Source: Micavibrio aeruginosavorus
GTDB taxonomy: Bacteria > Pseudomonadota > Alphaproteobacteria > UBA9219
Assembly (NCBI GenBank): GCA_020720905.1
Contig: DYNT01000028.1
Coordinates: forward strand, 1-11,097
DNA length: 11,097 bases
Reading direction: 5' to 3'
Made by a program: the position numbers and the translations under genes. The notes under the pieces are model-generated. The model saw only the letters and a list, made by a program, of their open reading frames with translations. It did no database searches and was not told the DNA's origin. This document shows, in pieces, positions 1 to 6,168 of the stretch; position 1 is the first letter of the stretch; the number at the start of each line of letters is the position of its first letter.

Positions 1-163
1 ACGACAAAAATCGCGCCATTTGCTTGGTTTGTGGCTTACTTTGAATCGCCCTGATGCATCTAGCGTAAGTTAATTCTTTGGCGTAGTCTATAAGACATCT
101 GGAAACAGGGGTTTTCAAGCGAACGAACTCTCGTAAAAGGTTCCATTCAGGCCTTTTCCTCGT

Positions 164-204
164 TGCCTTTCTTTTATGCCTTCTTTTATTCTGCCTTTCT
201 TTTA
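164..204 (+). repeat. pyrimidine-rich tandem repeat in rpsF leader
   Basis: The 13-mer TGCCTTTCTTTTA occurs exactly at 164-176 and 192-204. Between them, at 177-189, lies a close copy with one T missing (TGCCTTCTTTTAT). Together they form three consecutive units of about 14 bases, rich in C and T. The purpose is unknown. In the transcript it would be an unstructured pyrimidine tract that could bind a protein or a purine-rich RNA, or it could be neutral slippage expansion. Confidence 0.75.
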
Positions 205-302
205 CTCTTGCCTCTGGCAGGGTTTCCCGCTATAGAAGCGCCCAATAACTCCTTGCTGGATTCCTTGATGGGAGTCCGGCTTGATCGGTGCAGCTGATGC
301 TT

Positions 303-342
303 TTTGAGATGGTCTCAAACCCAGCGGCCGGTCGCCTAGACC
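303..342 (+). promoter_or_regulatory. putative S6:S18 autoregulatory RNA before rpsF
   Basis: GGTCT at 311-315 pairs perfectly with AGACC at 338-342. The enclosed segment is GC-rich and carries a CCG at 328-330, eighteen bases before the start of the ribosome binding site. In many bacteria an S6:S18 complex represses its own mRNA by binding a leader hairpin with a conserved CCG that mimics its site on 16S rRNA. Position and CCG fit that family, but I could not fold it or match it to a covariance model. A competing perfect 7-bp hairpin, TTTGAGA (303-309) with TCTCAAA (313-319), shares bases with the first helix, so the two cannot form together. Confidence 0.45.
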
Positions 343-360
343 CGAAGGGAGTGTGGATCT

Positions 361-789
361 ATGCCATACTATGAGTCCGTCTTTGTCGCACGTCAGGATA
401 TTCCTGCGACGCAAGTTGAGGCCTTGACAACCTTATTCACCGATATCGTCACCACCGCAGGTGGCAGCGTCAAGAAGACCGAGCAATGGGGTCTTCGCAC
501 GCTGGCGTATCGCATTCGCAAAAACAAAAAAGGCCACTATGTGCTGTTCAACCTTGATGCGCCCCCAGCGGCCATCAATGAGATGGAACGCAATATGCGC
601 CTGAACGAAGACATCCTTCGCTTCATGACCGTCAAGGTTGATGAGCTTGAGGAAGGCCCTTCGGTCATGATGCGCCGCGAAGAACGCGACAGCAATGAAC
701 GTGGCGACCGTGGTGATCGCGGCGACCGTGGTGATCGCGCCCCTCGTGCGCCTCGCCCTTCGTCGCGTGACGCTGTCATCGAAGAATAA
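361..789 (+). CDS. rpsF: 30S ribosomal protein S6
   Basis: S6 binds 16S rRNA in the platform of the small subunit together with S18. The 142-residue product opens with the typical MPYYESVFVARQDI strand and has the family's central region (EQWGLRTLAYRIRKNKKGHY, about residues 41-60) followed by RNEDILR-like wording (MRLNEDILRFMTVKV, about 79-93). E. coli S6 is of similar length and also has a variable acidic tail. Here residues 105-127 are charged and contain a repeated Gly-Asp-Arg unit encoded by an exact 18-base tandem duplication, ending in VIEE. The start is fixed by GGGAG nine bases upstream. It is the first gene of rpsF-rpsR-rplI, the usual order, and is probably controlled by the RNA fold in its leader. 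Confidence 0.97.
   Translation: MPYYESVFVARQDIPATQVEALTTLFTDIVTTAGGSVKKTEQWGLRTLAYRIRKNKKGHYVLFNLDAPPAAINEMERNMRLNEDILRFMTVKVDELEEGPSVMMRREERDSNERGDRGDRGDRGDRAPRAPRPSSRDAVIEE
703..738 (+). repeat. 18-base tandem duplication in the rpsF tail
   Basis: The 18-mer GGCGACCGTGGTGATCGC is present twice in perfect tandem, at 703-720 and 721-738. Each copy encodes Gly-Asp-Arg-Gly-Asp-Arg, so the copy number can change by whole units without breaking the reading frame. The tract lies in the disordered C-terminal tail of S6. Two exact copies, including silent positions, suggest a recent duplication. Confidence 0.9.
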
Positions 790-813
790 TTTCAGGATTT
801 AAAGGAGATCATC

Positions 814-1128
814 ATGAGCATCAATGAAACAAGCACAGGCGGAGCAGGCGGCAAGCGCCGTAGCAGCGGCGCAAGCGCAAGCGGCGGTATGGGTGGAGGC
901 CACTTCTTCGGTCGCCGCAAGACCTGCCCTTTTGGCGGCGAGGCAGCCCCCAAGATCGATTATAAAGACGTCCGTCTTTTGGGGCGTTTTGTTTCCGAAC
1001 GCGGCAAGATCGTGCCTTCGCGCATCACAGCCGTATCCAACAAGAAACAACGCGAGCTCAAGCAGGCGATCAAGCGCGCGCGCTTTTTGGCTTTGCTGCC
1101 TTATGTCAATGACCGTGCCGGCGCATAA
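814..1128 (+). CDS. rpsR: 30S ribosomal protein S18
   Basis: S18 pairs with S6 on the platform of the 30S subunit. The 104-residue product has a Gly/Ser-rich N-terminal extension (residues 1-30) followed by the conserved core, starting with FFGRRKTCPF and continuing through IDYKDVRLLGRFVSERGKI (about 48-66) and the basic helix ending RARFLALLPYV. The core matches the family closely. The extension is longer than in E. coli S18 (75 residues), as is common in alphaproteobacteria. A strong ribosome binding site, AAAGGAGAT at 801-809, lies just before the ATG. It sits 24 bases after rpsF and 28 before rplI, so it is co-transcribed and needed in equal amount with S6. Confidence 0.97.
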   Translation: MSINETSTGGAGGKRRSSGASASGGMGGGHFFGRRKTCPFGGEAAPKIDYKDVRLLGRFVSERGKIVPSRITAVSNKKQRELKQAIKRARFLALLPYVNDRAGA

Positions 1129-1156
1129 ATCACGCCAGTGCCCCTAGGAGGAAAAC

Positions 1157-1816
1157 ATGATTGAAGTTATTTTGTTAGAACGCATTGAGCGTTTGGGAAC
1201 AATGGGTCAAACGGTCAAGGTTCGTCCTGGCTTTGCCCGCAACTACCTTTTGCCGCAGAAAAAGGCTCTACGCGCTACCAAGAGCAATCTTGAACAGTTC
1301 GAAAAACAACGCGCCGAGCTTGAAGCCAAGAACGCCGCGCTGCGCACCGAAGCCGAAAAGTTGGCAGCCACGATGGGCGACCTGAAGGTCGTCATCATCC
1401 GTCAGGCCAGCGAAATGGGCATGCTGTACGGCTCTGTCACTGCGCGTGACGTGGCCGATGCCGCCAAGGAAGCCGGTAAGGCCATCGATCGCTTGATGGT
1501 TCAGATTGACACGCCTATCAAGGCTCTTGGCCTCTTCCCCATCAAGGTGAAGTTGCATCCTGAAGTCATGATCAAGGTGACGGTCAACGTCGCTCGCTCT
1601 GCCGAAGAAGCTGTTGTCCAAGCCGAAAAAGGCATGGCGCTGATCAAGGCCGCAGCCAAGGAAGCAGCTGAAGAAGCGGAGCGCGTCGTGATCGAAGCCA
1701 TCGGCACAACCGATGTTCTTCCTGCTCCAGAAACAGCTGAAGGCGACGAAGCCCCCAAGGCCAAAAAGCCTCGTGCAAAAAAAGCCAAAACTGAAGCCGA
1801 AGAAGCAGCGGAATAA
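1157..1816 (+). CDS. rplI: 50S ribosomal protein L9
   Basis: L9 binds 23S rRNA near the L1 stalk and helps hold the reading frame. The 219-residue product starts with the N-terminal RNA-binding domain (MIEVILLERIERLG, then VKVRPGFARNYLLPQKKA at about 21-38), followed by a long charged connecting helix (about 42-75) and the C-terminal domain (LYGSVTARDVADA at about 90-102, ending near residue 150). Beyond that lies a tail of about 70 residues, rich in Ala, Glu and Lys and ending in KKPRAKKAK and acidic residues. E. coli L9 has 149 residues, so the tail is an extension; such tails occur in other alphaproteobacteria. AGGAGG at 1146-1151 fixes the start. It is the last gene of the operon, followed by a terminator. 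Confidence 0.97.
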   Translation: MIEVILLERIERLGTMGQTVKVRPGFARNYLLPQKKALRATKSNLEQFEKQRAELEAKNAALRTEAEKLAATMGDLKVVIIRQASEMGMLYGSVTARDVADAAKEAGKAIDRLMVQIDTPIKALGLFPIKVKLHPEVMIKVTVNVARSAEEAVVQAEKGMALIKAAAKEAAEEAERVVIEAIGTTDVLPAPETAEGDEAPKAKKPRAKKAKTEAEEAAE

Positions 1817-1844
1817 TCTTTATTGCCGTCTTTTCGATACGCCT

Positions 1845-1884
1845 AAAAAAACGCCGCTCTCCGACAAAGGAAAGCGGCGTTTTT
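1845..1884 (+). terminator. intrinsic terminator after rplI
   Basis: ACGCCGCT at 1851-1858 pairs perfectly with AGCGGCGT at 1873-1880. An inner TCC/GGA pairing (1860-1862 with 1869-1871) closes a six-base loop. The stem is flanked by an A run at 1845-1851 and a T run at 1880-1884, so it could also work on the other strand. It lies 28 bases after the rplI stop and separates the ribosomal operon from yebC. Confidence 0.92.
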
Positions 1885-1902
1885 GTTCGTGAAAGGATCA
1901 AG

Positions 1903-1915
1903 TTGGCGTAGTCTA
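1903..1915 (+). repeat. 13-mer shared with the rpsF upstream region
   Basis: TTGGCGTAGTCTA is identical to positions 78-90. Both copies lie in non-coding DNA ahead of a plus-strand gene (rpsF and yebC). The bases after each copy differ. An exact 13-mer pair is not rare by chance in a window of this size, so only the shared context makes it notable. Confidence 0.35.
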
Positions 1916-2016
1916 ATGGCCGTCACATTCCGCATGTTTTTTGAATTTTGCGTCTTTTCTCGCCCCTTAGGATAAGCTAGAACAGCATCATCACGCAACT
2001 TACAGACGAGATGTCG

Positions 2017-2769
2017 ATGTCCGGCCATTCCCACGCAAAAAACATTATGCACACAAAAGGCATCAGCGATGCCAAGAAGGGCAAGGTTTTTAATAAAATT
2101 GCCCGTGAAATTACCGTCGCCTCAAAACTGGGCTCTCCTGACCCTGCGCATAACCCGCGCCTTCGCGCTGCGTTGGCTGAGGCTCGCGTCAAGAACATGA
2201 CCAAAGACCGCATTGAACGGGCGATCAAATCAGGGCAACCAGGCTCTGACGATAAAGGCGTTTATGAAGAAGTGCGGTATGAAGCTTATGGCCCTGGGGG
2301 CAGCGCGTTGATTATCGAAGCGCTCACAGACAACCGCAATCGCACAGCGGCAGAAATCCGCACAGCACTCTCTAAAAATGGGGGCAACCTTGCTGAAACG
2401 GGCTCTGTCAGTTTTATGTTTGATCGCGTGGGAGAGATTACCTTTCCCGTTGCGACGGCAACGCCTGACGCCATGCTGGAGGCCGTGATTGAGGCTGGCG
2501 GCGATAACGTAGAGAGCGAAGAAGACGCCCATTACGTCACGATGAGCGTTGAAGACTTTGGCGTTGTTCGCTCAGCGCTAGAGGCTAAGTTTGGCGATCC
2601 CTCAAGTGCAAAACTTGTGTGGTATGCCAAGAACGACATTCCTGTAACGGGTGATGCCGCCCAAACGCTGCTCAAGCTTATCGATATTTTGGAAGACAAC
2701 GACGATGTGCAAAACATCTATGGCAACTATGAAATCAGCGATGAGGATCGTGCTGCTTTTGCCGCATAG
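2017..2769 (+). CDS. yebC: YebC/PmpR/TACO1-family translation or regulatory factor
   Basis: Members of this family act on the ribosome to relieve stalling at proline-rich stretches (TACO1 in mitochondria, YebC in bacteria), and some have been described as transcription regulators (PmpR). The 250-residue product has the family start MSGHSHAKNIMHTK (others read MAGHSKWANIKHRK), the basic helical N-terminal domain with KGKVFNKIAREI (about 21-32), and GGNLAETGSVSFMF (about 122-135). Length is typical. An ATG six bases earlier (2011) is in frame, but GACGAG at 2005-2010 sits six bases before 2017, and the MSGHS start matches the family. It follows a terminator and so has its own promoter; a weak candidate is TTGCGT (1948-1953) with GATAAG (1971-1976). 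It converges on mrp with only seven bases between stops. Confidence 0.95.
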   Translation: MSGHSHAKNIMHTKGISDAKKGKVFNKIAREITVASKLGSPDPAHNPRLRAALAEARVKNMTKDRIERAIKSGQPGSDDKGVYEEVRYEAYGPGGSALIIEALTDNRNRTAAEIRTALSKNGGNLAETGSVSFMFDRVGEITFPVATATPDAMLEAVIEAGGDNVESEEDAHYVTMSVEDFGVVRSALEAKFGDPSSAKLVWYAKNDIPVTGDAAQTLLKLIDILEDNDDVQNIYGNYEISDEDRAAFAA

Positions 2770-2776
2770 AAGGCCT

Positions 2777-3868
2777 TTAGATGAGTCCCATTTTTCCGCG
2801 TAGCGTTGTCGCCATGGCCTTATAAAGCTGCGCATAGGATCCTTCTGGATCGGCATGAACGACGGGCGCGCCCGCATCTGATGACTCGCGCAAGGCCATA
2901 GCAAGGGGGATATGACCCAAAAAGGGGATCCCCATCCGCTCAGCATCCGCACGTGCGCCGCCATGCCCAAAGATGGGCGTCATGCCGTGGCAATGGGGGC
3001 ATTCAAAAGCGCTCATGTTCTCAATCATGCCCATCAGCGGCACACTCAATTTCTCAAACATCGCGACGCCCTTGCGCACGTCTTGCAACGCTAAATCCTG
3101 TGGCGTTGACACAATCACCGCGCCCGTTAAGGGCACATGCTGCGCGATAGAAAGCGGCACATCACCTGTTCCAGGCGGCATATCCAAAACTAAAACATCG
3201 CGCTGCCCCCAATCAACCTGATGGAGCATTTGTTTAAGAGCGCTGTGGATCATCGGCCCGCGCCAGATGACGGGGGCTTCTTCTGGAACCAGCAGACCAA
3301 TCGACATGGCTGCAATGCCCATTGATTCATGCGGGATGAGAAGCCCCGCTTCATTTTGCTCCATAGACTCGCGCAACCCCATCAAACGCGGGATCGAGGG
3401 GCCATGGACATCGGCGTCCACAATGCCAACCGATAGCCCCGACGCATAAAGAGCCAGCGCCAAATTAACAGCTGTCGTGGATTTGCCCACGCCGCCCTTG
3501 GCTGACGCCACAGCAATGATGGTTTTAACGCCTTGTGGCAGCTCTGGCGGATTGGCGGGTTGAGCCGCTGCCTTTTTCGAGGAAGCCGCGCTGGGCGCGC
3601 CTTTATGCGCCGTCATGATCACAGAGACATTGCCAATCCCTGTTGCGCTTTTCACCTGTGCCAAAGCGTTTTGACGGATAACCTCGATTCCCTCGCCCAT
3701 GGCGGGATCAACCTCAATCACCAGCTGGATTTGAGGCTCGCTGCCCCCCTCGCCATCACGCACGGAGATGGCCGAAACCATTCCCGCCTGAACGATATTA
3801 TCGTTTGTATCGGGGATCACAACGCCGCCAAGGGCACGTAGAATGTCATTTTGTGAAGGAAGAGGCAT
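2777..3868 (-). CDS. mrp: Mrp/ApbC-type Fe-S cluster carrier ATPase
   Basis: Mrp/ApbC/Ind1 proteins bind and pass on iron-sulfur clusters in the cytoplasm and belong to the ParA/MinD P-loop family. The 363-residue product has an N-terminal DUF59/MIP18-like domain (about 1-88), a low-complexity Ala/Pro/Lys linker (about 89-113), and the ATPase domain. That domain carries the deviant Walker A AKGGVGKS (123-130), DADVHGPSIPRLMG (151-164) and DMPPGTGD (229-236). The cluster-binding pair CPHC is at 290-293. All expected motifs are present. The start is supported by AGGG eight bases upstream on the minus strand. It is divergent from pyrB across 105 bp and stands alone as a transcription unit. Confidence 0.95.
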   Translation of the reverse strand: MPLPSQNDILRALGGVVIPDTNDNIVQAGMVSAISVRDGEGGSEPQIQLVIEVDPAMGEGIEVIRQNALAQVKSATGIGNVSVIMTAHKGAPSAASSKKAAAQPANPPELPQGVKTIIAVASAKGGVGKSTTAVNLALALYASGLSVGIVDADVHGPSIPRLMGLRESMEQNEAGLLIPHESMGIAAMSIGLLVPEEAPVIWRGPMIHSALKQMLHQVDWGQRDVLVLDMPPGTGDVPLSIAQHVPLTGAVIVSTPQDLALQDVRKGVAMFEKLSVPLMGMIENMSAFECPHCHGMTPIFGHGGARADAERMGIPFLGHIPLAMALRESSDAGAPVVHADPEGSYAQLYKAMATTLRGKMGLI

Positions 3869-3912
3869 AAGTCAACCCTATCAAGCGGGGCGTAGGCAGG
3901 CAAGAAATAGAT

Positions 3913-3941
3913 TTGTCCGTTCTTTAAGGACATGGTATTGA
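3913..3941 (+). promoter_or_regulatory. candidate promoter for pyrB
   Basis: TTGTCC (3913-3918) and TATTGA (3936-3941) are separated by 17 bases in the 105-bp gap between divergent mrp and pyrB. The spacing is ideal but the boxes are imperfect, so this is only a suggestion. TGTCC and GGACA within the same stretch (3914-3918, 3927-3931) can also form a short hairpin. Confidence 0.3.
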
Positions 3942-3973
3942 ATCGGCATTAAATCTTTAAGGAGCCCCGCATC

Positions 3974-4909
3974 ATGACGGCAGCCTTTCCCCATCATCAT
4001 ATCCTTGGCATCGAACACCTTTCGGCGCAGGACATTCGCGCTCTTTTGGATTTGGCCGCCCGCTATGCCATCCAAAACCGCTCAACGAAAAAATCATGTG
4101 ACCGTCTGGCCGGTCAAATCATCATCACTATGTTCTTTGAAAACTCGACGCGCACGCGTACCTCGTTTGAGATTGCGGCCAAAAGGCTGGGCGCGGAGGT
4201 CATCAACTTTACCGCCAGCGCCAGCTCCATGAACAAGGGCGAGACGTTTTCCGATACGATCCATGTGATGGGCGCGTTGCAAGCCGATGGCTTTGTGATC
4301 CGCCATCATGAAAACGGCTCGGTCAAGTTAGCCTCAACGCTTGTCTCTGGCGCGGTTCTCAACGCGGGCGATGGCACAAACGAACACCCCACGCAAGCGC
4401 TGTTGGATGCGCTGACGATGGAGCGGCATAAGGGCAAGTTGGAAGGCCTTAAAGTCGCCATTTGCGGCGATATCAAACATAGCCGCGTGGCGAAATCGAA
4501 TGCCCTTTTGCTCAAGAAAATGGGGGCGAACGTCTTCTTTTTTGCGCCGCCGCAGTTTGCCTATGACGGCGCGGATAAGCTGGGCGCGATCGTTTGCTCA
4601 TCGATGAAAGAAGCGCTAGAGGGCAGCGATGTCGTGATGATGCTACGCATCCAAAACGAACGCCTTGCGGTGGGAGAGTTTGCCATGACTGGCGAGGATT
4701 ACCATGCCGCCTATGGCTTGACGCATGAAAAGCTGGCGTTGGCGAAGCCTGACGTGATCGTGATGCACCCTGCCCCCCTAAACCGAGGCGTTGAGATCAC
4801 CAGCGAAGTTGCCGATGATCCCAAAGTCAGCGTTATCTTTGAGCAAATGGAAATGGGCGTCGCCGTTCGTATGGCATGCCTTGACGTGCTGCTTTCAACA
4901 AACTCCTAA
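3974..4909 (+). CDS. pyrB: aspartate carbamoyltransferase catalytic subunit
   Basis: It makes carbamoyl aspartate from carbamoyl phosphate and aspartate, the committed step of pyrimidine synthesis in the cytoplasm. The 311-residue product has the carbamoyl phosphate site STRTRTS (58-64), KGE (88-90) from the neighbouring subunit, HPTQ (138-141), the aspartate-side LRIQNER (224-230) and HPAPLNRGVEI (265-275). This length fits the catalytic chain; no regulatory pyrI chain is present nearby. AAGGAG at 3959-3964, nine bases before the ATG, fixes the start. The next gene is plsY, twelve bases on and probably co-transcribed. In many alphaproteobacteria pyrC lies between pyrB and plsY; here it does not. 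Confidence 0.97.
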   Translation: MTAAFPHHHILGIEHLSAQDIRALLDLAARYAIQNRSTKKSCDRLAGQIIITMFFENSTRTRTSFEIAAKRLGAEVINFTASASSMNKGETFSDTIHVMGALQADGFVIRHHENGSVKLASTLVSGAVLNAGDGTNEHPTQALLDALTMERHKGKLEGLKVAICGDIKHSRVAKSNALLLKKMGANVFFFAPPQFAYDGADKLGAIVCSSMKEALEGSDVVMMLRIQNERLAVGEFAMTGEDYHAAYGLTHEKLALAKPDVIVMHPAPLNRGVEITSEVADDPKVSVIFEQMEMGVAVRMACLDVLLSTNS

Positions 4910-4921
4910 AAGGCTTTCCCC

Positions 4922-5497
4922 ATGATCGATGCTCTTATCCTTGCCATCGCCTATCTTCTGGGCAGCGTGCCGTTCGGGCTTCTTATCACAAAGATGGCGG
5001 GCGCAGGGGACCTTCGCCAAATCGGCTCTGGCAATATCGGCGCGACAAATGTTTTGCGTACCGGCAAAAAGAGCCTTGCCGCGCTCACGCTTTTGCTCGA
5101 CATGTTGAAGGGCACGCTGGCCGTTTTCATCGCGCAGACGTTTGCCCCCGACATGGCGACAATGGCGGCACTGGTCGCCCTTCTGGGACATATGTTTCCC
5201 GTGTGGCTGAAGTTTAAGGGCGGCAAGGGCGTGGCCACGGCGCTTGGCGTTATGCTCGCGCTGTCATGGCCCACGGCGGTGATGGCCATGCTGACGTGGC
5301 TGGCGGCGGCTGCGATTTTGCGGATATCCTCGGCCAGCGCCCTCATCGCGATGGCGTCCATGCCTGTCTATCTCATCACGTTTCAAGAGCCGACGCTTTT
5401 GCCCATCACCATGGGAATTTTGGTTTTGGTGTACATCAAGCACTATGGGAACATTATCCGCCTGATGACGGGGCATGAGCCTCACATCGGCAAGTAA
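4922..5497 (+). CDS. plsY: glycerol-3-phosphate acyltransferase PlsY
   Basis: PlsY is an inner-membrane enzyme that transfers an acyl group from acyl phosphate to glycerol 3-phosphate, giving lysophosphatidate for phospholipid synthesis. The 191-residue product has several hydrophobic membrane segments and the three family motifs: SGNIGATNVLR (36-46), GHMFPVWLKFKGGKGVAT (89-106), and HYGNIIRLMTGHEPHIG near the C-terminus (about 174-190). Length is normal. AAAAGG at 4908-4912, overlapping the pyrB stop, serves as ribosome binding site. Its last 16 bases overlap the 3' end of the opposite-strand ratA-like gene. The dprA and topA genes that often follow plsY in this class are absent. Confidence 0.96.
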   Translation: MIDALILAIAYLLGSVPFGLLITKMAGAGDLRQIGSGNIGATNVLRTGKKSLAALTLLLDMLKGTLAVFIAQTFAPDMATMAALVALLGHMFPVWLKFKGGKGVATALGVMLALSWPTAVMAMLTWLAAAAILRISSASALIAMASMPVYLITFQEPTLLPITMGILVLVYIKHYGNIIRLMTGHEPHIGK

Positions 5498-5919
5498 ATC
5501 TGGGCGGCACGCGCCTCAAACGCTTCGACCATTTTGAAGAAGGCGCGTTCAAAAAACGCATCCAAAAGAGCCCCCAAAAGGGGCGATTGAAGGCAGAAAT
5601 CGACATCAAAACTGACCTCGCAAGCCCCTTTTTCGACAGGCGTGAACCGCCATGCGGTGTGCAGATGCCTAAGCGGCCCCGCGCCATAGGCCACGACGAT
5701 GCGATGGGGCCGATCCAGCTGCACAATCGAAGTAAAAGTATCGCAAAGCGCCTTATACCCCACGCGCAGATCCGCTTTCATCGCTGTTTCGCTTTTATCA
5801 AAGACGCGAGCCTCTAAGCACCATGGCAGAAAGTCAGGGTAATGAGCAACATCGGCCACAAGGTCAAAAACCTGTTCCGGCGTATAGGAAAAAACGCGTT
5901 TTTCGCTGTGCTGGGGCAT
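5482..5919 (-). CDS. ratA: RatA/COQ10-like START-domain protein
   Basis: This is a small SRPBCC/START-fold protein of the COQ10/RatA family. COQ10 in mitochondria binds ubiquinone and supports respiration; RatA of E. coli was described as inhibiting 70S ribosome association. For alphaproteobacterial members a quinone-related role is more likely, but this is inference. The 145-residue product has the family landmarks YTPEQVFDLVADVAHYPDFLPWC (about 12-34), a mid-region of beta strands with VSFDVDFCLQSPLL (about 101-114) and a C-terminal helix ending MVEAFEARAAQIY. Length is typical. AAAGGA lies eleven bases before the start on the minus strand. It stands alone; in many relatives it follows lipA. 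Confidence 0.88.
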   Translation of the reverse strand: MPQHSEKRVFSYTPEQVFDLVADVAHYPDFLPWCLEARVFDKSETAMKADLRVGYKALCDTFTSIVQLDRPHRIVVAYGAGPLRHLHTAWRFTPVEKGACEVSFDVDFCLQSPLLGALLDAFFERAFFKMVEAFEARAAQIYLPM

Positions 5920-6008
5920 CGTCCTAAGAGTCCTTTAACATTTCCATGGCAGAGTTATGTCACCATTAAACCAACAGGCTGATAAACCGACTCATTGAAA
6001 AAGAAACC

Positions 6009-6099
6009 AAATGGGATCCCCGCCTTCGCGGGGATGACGAAGATAGGATTGAAATTAAACACCAATCCCGTCATGCCAGCGAAGGCTGGCATCCCATTT
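6009..6099. repeat. inverted pair of REP-like palindromes
   Basis: Two hairpins of one family face each other. The first has arms ATCCCCGC (6016-6023) and GCGGGGAT (6028-6035) with loop CTTC. The second has arms ATGCCAGC (6073-6080) and GCTGGCAT (6085-6092) with loop GAAG. The second, reverse complemented, matches the first over about 29 bases, with paired changes in the stem. The outer flanks AAATGGGAT (6009-6017) and ATCCCATTT (6091-6099) are also complementary, so the whole 91-base unit can fold as a forked hairpin. This is the usual arrangement of REP pairs (BIME). It lies between divergent ratA and the L,D-transpeptidase gene, so it is unlikely to be a simple terminator. Confidence 0.9.
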
Positions 6100-6117
6100 T
6101 CTTATTTTTTAATGGGT

Positions 6118-6153
6118 CCTTTTAAAAGGCGGTTGGCCTTAAACATAAGGTTA
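6118..6153 (+). repeat. small palindromes upstream of the transpeptidase gene
   Basis: CCTTTTAAAAGG at 6118-6129 is a perfect 12-base palindrome. It is followed by CCTTA (6137-6141) pairing with TAAGG (6146-6150) across a four-base loop; this stem extends by two G-U pairs and one A-T pair to 6134 and 6153. Both lie in the 70 bases before the chosen start at 6169. They could be a repressor site or mRNA structure, or be chance in an AT-rich stretch. Confidence 0.4.
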
Positions 6154-6168
6154 TCACAAAAGCTTACC

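Larger units (their letters stand above)
1..360. other. gene-free region upstream of rpsF, mostly leader
   Basis: No convincing protein or stable RNA gene is visible in these 360 bases. The rightmost 60 bases hold the ribosome binding site (GGGAG at 347-351, nine bases before the ATG) and an RNA fold described separately. The middle holds a pyrimidine-rich tandem repeat. A further hairpin is possible at 258-277, with arms GGATTCC and GGAGTCC, one G-U pair and a six-base loop. A weak -10-like TATAAG lies at 89-94 without a good -35 box. If it is real, the leader would be about 260 bases long. The far left could be the tail of an upstream intergenic region. Confidence 0.6.

Noticed and set aside
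202..414. Minus-strand frame across the rpsF leader and start
   Set aside because: It has no ribosome binding site or family resemblance and overlaps the S6 gene.
824..1147. Open frame of 107 codons overlapping rpsR
   Set aside because: It lies in another frame of rpsR and has Ala/Gln-rich wording from shifted reading; S18 is unmistakable in the main frame.
1905..1920. tRNA-like start GGCGTAGTCTAATGGC
   Set aside because: It recalls a tRNA D-arm, but there is no T-arm or acceptor partner within the next 90 bases.
2602..2970. Minus-strand frame across the ends of yebC and mrp
   Set aside because: It overlaps two well-supported genes and matches no family.
5995..6168. N-terminal extension of the L,D-transpeptidase from ATG 5995
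   Set aside because: The extra residues are translated REP repeats (IPAFAGMT, MPAKAGI) and would bury the clear signal peptide that begins at 6169.
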